Positions 48,788 to 59,600 of a DNA stretch of 64,000 bases are shown piece by piece. Every line of letters begins with the position of its first letter. Positions within the stretch are counted from its first letter, which is position 1. Below the pieces are notes generated by a model. It did no database searches. It worked only from the letters and a program-made list of their open reading frames with translations, and was not told the origin of the DNA. This stretch comes from Hydrangea macrophylla (Eukaryota > Streptophyta > Magnoliopsida > Cornales > Hydrangeaceae). A program made the translations under genes and the position numbers. Location of the stretch: contig CM066991.1 in assembly GCA_033977485.1 (NCBI GenBank), positions 133,133,999 through 133,197,998 on the forward strand, given 5' to 3'.

Positions 48788-49745
48788 TCAAACCTTATAA
48801 ATATAAGAATGTAGCAGCTGAAACTTGAGTTAGTCAATTACTATACTGCTCTTTCGCATCTTCTCAAGACCATAATACCCCTTCACTATACCTTAATTAC
48901 GCGTATATCGTGATACTCATCTAATGATAAGAATGCAGCAGCTGAAACCTGACTTAGTGAATTACCATCCTTTCGCATCTTCTCAAGACCATAATACTCC
49001 TTCACTATACCTTAATTACGCGTATATCGTGATACTCATCTATGATATATTGATTTGTGTAAGGGTAATTATGTCATTTCAAATTATTATTACATTCAGG
49101 TCAGCTTTTAAAATTTTATTTAATATAATAATGAGGATTCAATCAATAATATTATGCCTAATTACATATACGTCAGCAATTTTAAAAATATTTATTATTA
49201 ACTTCAAAAAAAGTCAAACAATGCGGCTATTTTGGCGACTATTTACGAATTTGTCACTAATATTTACAATTTGGTCAACTTCTTCTCTCAAATTTAGTAT
49301 TCAATCAATAATATTATGCCTAATTACATATAAGTCAGTAATTTCTGGAATATTTATTATTAACTTCAAAAAAAGTCAAACAATGCGGCTATTTTGACGA
49401 CTATTTACGAATTAATCACTAATATTTACAATTTGGTCAACTTCTTCTCTCAAATTTAGTATTCATATATTGTAATATGTGTAATTGCATTTGGGTGAGC
49501 AAGTTTTGGGATATTTATTATTCACTTCATAAAATCCAACAAAAGTGACTATTTTAATTGCTATTTACGAATCGGTCACTAATATTTGCATTTTGGTCAA
49601 CTTCTTCTCTAAAATTTATATATTTAGGAATTGGTCATTAATATACCAAATTTCACTTATACTCAAATCTCAGACCAAATTCATATCTCATACTCAAATG
49701 CATAAGAGGGGATTGGCACGTGCATCGCACGTGTCGGGACCCTAG
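48788..49745 (+). mobile_element. Helitron-like element with internal tandem repeats
   Basis: The right end has a 9-bp hairpin (GGCACGTGC, loop ATC, GCACGTGTC at 49,715-49,735) six bases before CTAG (49,742-49,745), followed by T, as in plant Helitrons. A TA microsatellite breaks at A|TC (48,787/48,788) and resumes after CTAG, which suggests insertion between A and T with a TC start. Inside are two about-120-bp repeats (48,803-48,923, 48,924-49,042) and about 2.9 copies of a 163-bp repeat (49,139-49,620). There is no Rep/helicase gene, so it is non-autonomous. The left end is an inference. Confidence 0.6.
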
Positions 49746-49754
49746 TATATATAT

Positions 49755-49905
49755 AAAGATTCTTTAAAAGGGCCACTTATCTTTATTAAAAAGAGAGGGT
49801 CTTTATTTTGGGTTTTTTGGCTGTTAAATTATGTTTTAAAAATTATAAATTGACAAAATTGTTATTAATAAAAAAAAAGGTGGTCCTCTTTAGACCCTGA
49901 CTATA
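49755..49905. mobile_element. Foldback MITE
   Basis: Arms TTTAAAAGGGCCACTTATC-type on the left and AAGGTGGTCCTCTTTAGACC on the right pair around an AT-rich centre, with AGAGGGTC and GACCCT words. TATA runs flank it. Confidence 0.4.
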
Positions 49906-49959
49906 TATATATATATATGTGTATATGTAAATAAATACATATAAGTGGTCGTGGAGGAA

Positions 49960-50340
49960 ACAACCAAACATGTTAGGGTGTTTATATCAAGCACTAGTAC
50001 TCATTGGCCCCTCAAGTCTTTCAAATGTTTGGTTGGTGGGTGTGACTGTCATTTTGGTGCTTCCATGCAAATCATTGTGTGTATTTTAATTATCGTTTAG
50101 CAATGATAGCCTATAGTTAATTGTTAGCACTCTTTATTCGAGGTGGAACCTCTTATCTTTTTTATTTTCTTACATTCAGTACCCCTATAGTTTTGATTTT
50201 TTGAAGTTATTTCCATCCATATCCTTGGCCAATATTAATTACAAAAGGCTGCTAGGAGCTTAAAAGCCACTCTAATGCTACCAGTTATATAAGCAGAAAA
50301 CTTAGATACATACTTTCATGTATAACACTTTTATCAGAGG
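49960..50340. repeat. Stranded tail of duplication unit 2
   Basis: Matches 12,870-13,170 closely (AACATGTTAGGGTGTT, TTGGCCCCTCAAGTCTTTCA, GGTGCTTCCATGCAAATCAT, CAAAAGGCTGCTAGGAGCTT). It is the continuation of unit 2, separated from 24,130 by about 25.8 kb. Confidence 0.85.
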
Positions 50341-50934
50341 TACGGATGAGTGAAGGACAAGGGGCTCAAAGTCTCCCTTGATTTCTCTAAATTATAAATT
50401 TGTTATAATAAGTCCCCATATGTCTTACTTTTTTTGCTAATTATATTAAAATCTATCTTTCTTTTGTTTTGTGATGATATTTTATAGGATTAGCTTATAT
50501 CATCTACATAAAATATATACAAACTATGTATAAAATAGGTCAAAAAATATATTTCCGGGCCGCTGCACCTGAACCCCTTGTATACTAGCCTCTATCAAGC
50601 CCCCTTGGATTGATTTTTTAGATCTGTACGTGATTTTTATCATGTTTTGTTATGTGATTAGTCCATATACAGTGCAGCACAAGCGTACTTATGTGCCACA
50701 TACGTAGCATTTACTTGAACAAATAATATGATCATATAACAGGATAAATAGGACAAAAGGTAATGTATTGAAGTTTTGTCATTGGAGAAATATTGATCTA
50801 TTGAGCCATTTTAGCCCTATTAATGTGGCCGTACATTTGGAGGTTTTTGTTAAATATATCTAAATTGTTATCAAGTTGGTTTTTCAGAATCTGGTAAGCA
50901 ATGTTGACTAATAATGCATTTTAACTAGTCTACT

Positions 50935-51820
50935 AACCAAGAGGACTTAGTTCAATTGGTATGAGCTTTCTCTCCACAATGGGGAGATTAATGGTAGGCT
51001 AGTTAATGGATCGAATCTTTGTTCGAATCCGACACATTTTAATGGATCTGAGGGGGTTTTTTTTAAGAAAAAGATCCATATATATCCATACCCGGATCCG
51101 TTTAGAAGTTAGGTTGACGGTTCGGATATGGTTTTGTGGTATCCGATCCACTTAAGATTCGAATCCGAATAAGAATAAACTATGCACAAAAAATATACAT
51201 ATAATACACTAGATAAAATTACTATTACATATAAAATTGAACAACGTATATAGTATACACCAGATTATACATATTTACTTTCAGTGATATATTATTTTGA
51301 TTTAAATATAGGATTTTTCCACGTAATCAAGTGTATTGATGGGTTAAATGTTAATTGATTTTTGTGTGTGCAAAGAGAAAAATAATAAAACAATAATTTC
51401 TATGGTAATATTAGAATATATATATATATATCTATATATAAGCAGCGAAGTTGTCATTTTAGATTCGACAAACAGATTCAAATATCCAGATCCGATCAAA
51501 TCTGGATATGGATTAAATAAGGCAGATCTGACGGATAAATGGACCGACTGGATAGTAGAATTGTTGACGGATCTAGATCTGATTTATATGGATCCGGTCC
51601 GGATTCGATCCGATCCGTTTACAGGCCTAATTGAGGGTTCAATCCCATTAGGGGATTCATTGGCTTGCCCCCAGTTATTTATCAGTCGGAGTGAGTAGCT
51701 TTTGTTGAGTTTTGTTTTGGGCCATTAAAAAATTTTGGGGTTAAGTTGGGATGAGATAAGCGTGTATGTATATATGTCCGGCTATAATCCCGATATGTTT
51801 AAAAAAATAAAATAAAATAC
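50935..51820 (+). mobile_element. Possible SINE split by a GGATCCG-repeat element
   Basis: The head 50,941-51,040 has an A-box-like TTAGTTCAATTGGTATGAGC and a B-box-like TTGTTCGAATCC. Sequence from about 51,633 again has GGGTTCAATCCC and ends in an A-rich tail (51,803-51,823). In between, 51,075-51,632 carries many GGATCCG/CGGATC words on both strands, ending GTTTACAGGCCTA, a common plant hAT-MITE end. Both assignments are tentative, because the box spacing is longer than usual and no TSD was found. Confidence 0.35.
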
Positions 51821-51824
51821 TAGA

Positions 51825-53057
51825 CTACTAGAAGTTTAGAGTTCCTGTTTTAATTATGTCACTTTCTCACGTCAGTCTTTCCTTTTCACTTACATTGTAA
51901 CTTGTAAGGCAATATTGGCAAAATTATTTGAACCGAAAATATCATTAAAAAAAAAATGTCTTCATTGCATCTCAAACTTTATTTTGTGTTTCCAAGTTGA
52001 TCAATATATTCTGATTTGAATAGTTTGATGATGGTTTTAGGGATGCTTGGAACATGAATGTCTACCTCCCCTCTTAAAAAAAAATTTCATTTGAGCTAAA
52101 GGGTGGGAATTAAAATACTGTAACAAGAGGTTATCTCCTTTTTAGTAATGAAGTCTTATTTAAAAGGTTAAAAGTAGATCTAAATTCTTTATGTATAGTG
52201 ATGAAAATTGACCCAAACTACAACGGAATAGAAGTCCAATATATATAATAGACAACACGAGTACCATATGTTGCAAATGCATTTTAATAATCGCCTTATG
52301 CTTTTCAAAGTTTAATAAACAGTATCCCATGAGGCCAAATTAGTTTCTGAAACATTTTTAAATTTTTTTTTATAACAAGTTTCTGAAACATTTAATGCAA
52401 TATTAAAATAATTAATTTGACAAATACTAAGTTTTAGAGGGACTGTTATGTTTGGGAATGAGATTTCAGTAAAATAACACGCCACATCAAATTGGGAATT
52501 CTTTGAAAATCAACATGACCATACAGTTCTTGAGGGCCTAGTGTGATCAGATGAAGTACATTATATGGTGATGTAGTAAATGCAAATGATTTATTGTGTA
52601 AACTATGTATTTAATTCATTGTGTTTGTAAAACTGATTTCGGCAATTCATACGAATGTTTGTAACGGCAAAAAGTTTAATTTTTTGAGACCTATTTATAC
52701 ATATTTTGGACTTGTTTATGCATATGTTGGACATATTTATACATTTTGTGTATTTTTTGAACTTCTTTATACATATTTTACAATTAGCTCAAAAACTTAA
52801 CAGAGGGGCTTAGTATGATAATTTTATAATATCATAGGGGACTTTTATAATTTTCAGGAGTTTTAACAGTAAACTTTTTTTTTTTTTTTAATAATGTATA
52901 TGTATAATTTTTCAAAACTTTAGGGCTCACCCTCTCTTGTATGTAAATCCGCCCTTGTCAATTGGTACGCATAGTTTGCGATCGATTGTATTTGTATGTA
53001 TATAAGATTTACCCATCTGTCCTAAACTACTCAAGTTTTTGCATCTTGTTGGGGGAA

Positions 53058-53088
<31 letters not shown>

Positions 53089-54106
53089 GATAAACGTATG
53101 GTGTAGTAATGCATATTAAATATGTATATACATGTTTGCAATTTTCATTCTTGTGTTTAACCAAGGGGATGTGAGAAACAAGCTATAGTATTGATATTCA
53201 AAAGTTATTGCAATTTTATTTTTCGGTTAAATAATAAAACCGAAATCTTTGTGAATTAGCAAATCTTTTAAGTGAGATTCTCTAATTCAAATATGAATAC
53301 ATTTTCTGCTCACTTCAAAAGTGCTCACCTAACTCTCCGATTGGTTAATGCAGTGAGACCATGATTAAATAAGAATTAATTCATAATAAAAAGTAATAGA
53401 TTTCACTACATTAGCCAATAAGAGAATTAAATTAGCAATTTTAAGTGAGCAAAAATGCACTCTTCAAATATTTGTGTATACCTCACTAATATAAAATATA
53501 TAGTTTAATAATTACACAAGCAAAAACAAAAATTGGAAGAAACATCTGAATGATTATCAGAAAGATGTCCCATACAATGGAAAGCTAAAATGACAATGGA
53601 TGTAATGTTGTGATTTAATCTTTAATTAGAATATATTTTTGGTGTATACTTGCAAGAAACTTAAGTGAGGAAAGGCATATTAGTATATTCGCACTGTGGG
53701 TGATATCAAATCAATAATTGTTTCCATTCTTGCATATATATTTTTTCCAGAAGTGAGGAATAATAATTGAACTTAGCCTCCATGGGCCCACAGCAAATGA
53801 ACACAAAATACTGAAATTGACACCCAAAGTCATTGGACAATATTTAAAAACGAAAAAAAAAAAAAGTTTAATTAAATGAATTACAAATTTGGACTTCACA
53901 ATAGTCTTTCAATTCCTATATACCCCGCAAAAGAAATATTCTGGCACTCGGGGGTACCTTTTTTTGTTTCCAAAAAAGACAATTTGAAATTAGGTAAACC
54001 TCTTGAGTTGACTCAATATTTAACTGAGTCACGCGCTAAGGTATGATGTGAATTGTTGACCATCTCAATTTTAAGATTGAATCTTCAACATGTGTCACAT
54101 ATTCAA
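51825..54106. other. Intergenic AT-rich DNA
   Basis: No gene, RNA or TSD-bounded element recognised. It contains a TA run at 53,059-53,085 and a word at about 52,920-52,965 (GGGCTCACC...CCGCCCTTGTC) that resembles decayed hAT-like ends seen elsewhere in the window. Confidence 0.5.
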
Positions 54107-54530
54107 AATTGTTAGATCATATTGCTTACTACTATTTTTAATCCCAATTTTTGATTGCTTTAGTGAATCATTATGTCATATTTAAGAACGTACAAAATAT
54201 GATCATGTTTAGTTGCATTTTATTCTTTTTATCTGGAGTAACTTTTATGAGGATCAGTATTATTTTCCAGCTTGATTTCAATTTCATCATTTAATCTTGA
54301 AATTCTAACATGCAATATGAGTCTATTATCAGGATTTAAATGTTCATTGAACTCATTATAATTGTTAGATCATATTGTTTACTACTATTTTGAATCCCAA
54401 TTTTTGCTTGCTTTAGTGAATCATTATGTCATATTTAAGAACGTACAAAATATCATCATGTTTAGTTGCATTGTATTCTTTTTATCTAATTTTTATGAGG
54501 ATCAGTATTATTTTCCAGTTTGGTTAAACA
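54107..54530. repeat. Local direct repeat, about 250-bp offset
   Basis: 54,107-54,275 is repeated at 54,360-54,525, sharing TTGTTAGATCATATTG, AGAACGTACAAAATAT and ATGAGGATCAGTATTATTTT, with a few substitutions and a deletion in the second copy. It lies about 1 kb upstream of the SAC gene start. Confidence 0.8.
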
Positions 54531-54899
54531 CTTTTTGGGTTGGAATCGAATATATGTGAGATTTGCTTAAAAAAAAAAAAAAGAAGAAGTTAATGGTGGT
54601 CGAAATTGCAAATAAACTAGGTTGAATTGACAAAAAAAACATGTTTTATGAGAATTTTGACCAAACATGAATTACAATTTATCAGAGAACATACCTACAA
54701 TTAAAATTTTAAGATCAATCCAATTGTAAATAATATAACCATTTTTAAATTTCCTAAACAACTTCGACTCACTCGCCTGAGTCAGAAGACTCACAACTGC
54801 TCACGGAATACTTCAAAGTTCAAACATATGTATTTATTTACCAAAATGGAATTAATTGCATTTTTTTTTTTTGAATTTTGCGAAATATTAAAAACTGGC

Positions 54900-55216
54900 A
54901 TTATTTCGGTAATTACTCATTAAAACTTGGAGAGAGAGAGAGAGGCATATGGAGAAAAATAAGTGTTTTTCCGCTTATGGTATTTTTGTGTGGATGCAGT
55001 CGCCGGAGCTGTGGTTTTCATTGCCTCTCTCGATCTGAGCCCCTCTCTCTCTCTCTGTCTCTCTCTCTCTCTCTCTCCCTCTAAACAGAACAAAGCAGGG
55101 GGGGAGCTCTTCCTCAAATCATTTTTCAGTCTGCTCTCCTCTGATCTCTTCCACCATTTTTATATATACACATCTGTACGTATATGTCTCTATATGATTC
55201 CATTCATTGTTTATGT

Positions 55217-55273
<57 letters not shown>

Positions 55274-55548
55274 TGCCAATTTAATTTATGATTAGTTCTT
55301 ACTTTGACTCTGAGCTTACAAGTTCAATTTCACCTACAATTGAGCTCTATTTGTCTAACAATCTCGTAATGTATTTTTGCTGTTTTTAGATTGAGCTTTG
55401 AAGTTTATTGCAGCCAAGAACTGAAAATAGTTGTCTATTTGACGCAACCGAACGAAATCTAGGGTTTGTTGCCCTGAGTTGACCGGCGATCTCTCGTTTT
55501 TGTATGTTCTTGTGAGATAGCCCGGGCCTGAGGCTCGGGATCCGAACT
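54900..55548 (+). promoter_or_regulatory. Promoter/5' leader of the SAC phosphatase gene
   Basis: This region carries a GA run (54,931-54,943) and two CT microsatellites (about 55,042-55,082 and 55,220-55,269), typical of plant core promoters and 5' UTRs. A TTTTGCTGTTTTTAG stretch ending at 55,389 could be the acceptor of a 5'-UTR intron. The exact transcription start and the existence of the leader intron are inferred only. Confidence 0.5.
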
Positions 55549-56580
55549 ATGGCGTCAGAGAACGAGCAACAGGCTTGGATCGAAGAGGAGGCCAATCCGA
55601 ACACTGCCTATTTGCAGAAATTCAGGCTTTATGAGACTCGCTCGGTATATTTCAATCATACGAATAATTGATTTCGATCTGTAGATTATTATTCGCTCCC
55701 TGTGTGCTTATATGCAAGTTTTTACTTATTTATTTATTATTATATCTTGTGGCTATTTGTGGTATTTCTTATAGTCAAATTTGGATAGTTTGGAATTTTG
55801 CATCGAATTCCATGTTACCAAAATATACATTATTTATTTGGGATTCTCCTTTGAATTATGGGTTTGAACTGTGTAAGCATTATTCTTTTGTTTTTATGTT
55901 TTGCTTCTATGTTTGGAGATTCTCGTTCTGATTTTCCTGGTCCCTTTGTGTTGATTTTTGCTGACTTGTGGTGATAGTGTGAAGCATTTGTACTGCCAAC
56001 ATTAAAGATATCCCTTATCAGTCTTCAATCATAACCAAATATTTTTACATTCATTGAGATTTATTATGACTGAAGTGGAACTGATTCAGATAGTTTTGAG
56101 CCTTCCGGAGTGTTTACTGATTTGGCCACATCATGTACATAAAATCAGGACAGATTTATTTTGTCAGCTTCATCCCTATTGGTGGCTTTCTTTATTTGTC
56201 AGCATGAGCAGATTTCATAAAATGCTGATTTTGGGTGTCCAACATTTTGAATTTAGAATCTTAGATTATAAGTGCACATTTAATTGATAAAAATAGAATA
56301 TAGCAACCTTTCACGTGTCTCATCAAGCTCAAGATAGTTTATTAGTTCATCATAGAGTTTTGGGACGAGTTCTCTGAGAAGTTTGTTTGTTGAATTTGCT
56401 AATTTTTTTGTGTTCATTTTAGAAATGCACCGATCTTCATCCTAATTATAGTTAATCACAAGCTTACCACTAACCACATTCACTTGTTTGCAAGATAGGA
56501 ATACTTTATTCACAATTCATAAAATCTCAATTCATATCTCACTCTTTGGTCCGCTTAAATTAATATCCATCCCCTCACCC

Positions 56581-56613
<33 letters not shown>

Positions 56614-59600
56614 TCTCTTCATTGCTATTCAATGAGGGGCATGATAATAAACTTCCTGACTTATTGGGAAATTGTAGATTGTTTGTCACAATGCACGGTA
56701 GATGATTTACTAAGATACTACGACAGTTCATGTACACAAACAATACCGAAATATTAATGTGATACTAATCTAAGAGTGTTGCCTGCCAAGTTTAGTATCA
56801 ATTAATTCACTTTGAAAGAGGTTTTTGCTTTGTTTATCCGTTTAGTGAGATACTTCCAAGAGTTGGAATCTGGCAATCTTCATTGTGATGTGCTTTGTCG
56901 CTCTCTCTCTCTCTCAAAACAAACCTCTCATAATTATTTTGGAAAAATTTTGTTATCCCCTCAGATGATAGGACCTGCAACTATCTCATGAAGCGGGGAG
57001 TACGAAGAACTATTTGTTGAAAAACTTATTATGTGGAGATCTACCCTATCCTTTGGTATTTCGAGTGTTGCAAGATATTTAATTTAGTCCATGAGCAGGA
57101 TTCTGTGGGAAAATGCAGGCTTGAGATTTAGAGGAGACCTTTAATGTTAATAATGCCAAAATGTAGGTTTGTTTGCGGTTTATTCCTCATAGCTGAAGTG
57201 GGACCATACTGGGTAATGGACTTTGAATGAAATTTTGTTTTGACTGAAATCCTGTCTGAACTTTTTTGTATGACAAGCTCATGAGCTGGCTGCATGCTCC
57301 CCCCTCCTCCAGCTTCCGCCATTTGGATCTGTCTTGAGTTATATAGTCAGTCATTTAGTGTGTCAATCATTTCCTCTTTTGATTAACCTAATTTATGTTG
57401 GCCTTTCTTTGTCCTTCAGTGCAGCACCTTGGACAGCCCCAGAGCCTTCTCTTCTTCGTGAACTTTGTTCAACCAAGCCCCCCTTACCTTTCGGCTTTCA
57501 GTGTTACATAAGAATCATAAATGCAATGCTGTTTAAAGTGTTTTTTTTTTCTCTAAATGTATTTCAGCTTAACACCTTCAAGACCTAACCAGTTTTATAG
57601 CTTACAGGATACAACTTTTACTCTTAACCCTGTTTCCATTGCTCAAGGTCACTTAGGAAGCTTATTGTTAGCACTATGGTGCTGCTATTGTTAATTGGAA
57701 AATTAAGGCTTGTGGGGAGAACATATCCCGCTGTTAGCACTACATTTACACGTAGAAAAAATGTATTATTGGCTAAGGGTAGTTTTCTAATAGGACATGT
57801 ATTTGCTTGACCAACTAGATTCGATTGTATGTTGGCGGTTATAGGGTGTGATTTATCTGTTCGTTTTGAAATTTTTCCTTGTGAAAAACTTATTTATCTG
57901 TGTTCTGATTGTTGGCTTTCATTCTAAGTACTCTTTACTTACACCTTATGCATTTTCTGTTTACATGCAATAGAACTTTTACATGATTGGACGGGACAAG
58001 AACAGAACTTCTTGGAGAGTCCTAAAGATTGACAGATTAGAGCCTTCTGACCTATACATTCATGAAGTTCCTACAGCATTCTCAGAAGTTGAATGCTGCG
58101 ACCTGCTAAAACGTGTACATGAAGGGAACAAGTCAACGGGGGGACTAAAATTTGTGACTGCATGTTATGGAATTGTTGGTATGTTGCATCATCAAGGTTT
58201 CTATCTTGGACTAAATATTTAATTATTGACTGTATATCTCATGGTCTTTTCTCTGATTTTAGGGTTCATAAGATTTTTGGGACCCTACTACATGCTGCTT
58301 ATAACGAAAAGAAGGAAGATTGGCACTATATGTGGTCATGCTGTATACGCCATTACCAAGAGCGAGATGATTCCTATCCCAAATTCTACTGTCCGGTCGA
58401 ATATGGCTTATTCTAAGAATGAGAACAGGTCCTTTGTCAATTCTGCATGTAATTGTAAAATGTCTTGGGTACTTCTAAGGAGACCTAAGAGATTAGTATT
58501 CGGAATGACTAACAATGCTTTGTATCTAGATGAGAATTGTCTTCCAATGTAGATGTTCCTACTTAATTGCAATTTTAATTTTATTTTATTTCTTCTTTTT
58601 TCTTTATTGGACAAGTAGTCTTGAGTTTGGGCGTCTTCTTTTGATAATTAACAAGTTCTACACTGTGGAGGTAATCTCTATCTATTTTGTGAATAATGCC
58701 CTTCAGTGTAATATAATTGATGTGCGTTTGTTCTCTTCAAACGAATTTATGTTTGTCTGATAGTTATAGTGCATCTTTTAAAGGTGAAACAGAGATTGTA
58801 TATACCAACTATCCTAACTAACGATTAAATGTTACTGTTGACGTGTCCTCTCTAGTTACTATTGGTACGTAGATACATTGTTAGTTTATTTCCTGAAATG
58901 TACAGGGGCAAACCTCATTGCTGTTGTGATGTTAGTATAACATATTGAGTGAGACAAGGTATCATCTGGGTTTTGGAGGGAAAGTGGTTTTCTTTTTCTT
59001 TCCAGGGTCAAAATTTTGAGTCAACCGTTGTTTCATTCCTATTTTCTTACTTTTTAATCTAAATATGTTGGACTGGTATTTATTTAATTCCTTTTGGTTT
59101 TTTGTGTTGATGACATAGATACAAGAAGCTCCTATGCACAGTGGATCTCTCAAAGGACTTTTTTTTCAGCTACTCCTATAATATCATGTGTAGTCTTCAA
59201 AAGAACATATGTAATCGTGAGAGTGGGCGATTCCTGTATGAGACAATGTTTGTCTGGAATGAATTCTTAACCCGTGGAGTACACAATCACCTCAAGAATA
59301 CTCTGTGGACAGTTGCATTAGTTTACGGCTTCTTTAAACAGGTATTGAATATTTATTAGGGTAGTTCTAGTTAGTCGATTGTTGAGATTAATTAACTTGG
59401 GACTGGTGGGACATGATTGATTCTTAACTTTTCTTGTTTGTGTGTCTTATTGGACTCTTGCCAGGAGTCAGTTTATTCCCTCCTTAGTAGTACAACAGTA
59501 TAGCGTTTATTTTATCACAATGCATGAAATTCAATCTATTATGATGTCTGCCATATTACTTTTCTCTTTGATACTTGTTCTTGATTTTATGACTATCTTG

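Noticed and set aside
48924..49397. 157-codon frame
   Set aside because: It translates two copies of the 163-bp repeat and therefore repeats itself; no recognisable domain.
48803..49620. Tandem repeats as a CRISPR array
   Set aside because: Units are 120-163 bp and contiguous without unique spacers, in a plant nuclear context; they lie inside a Helitron-like element.
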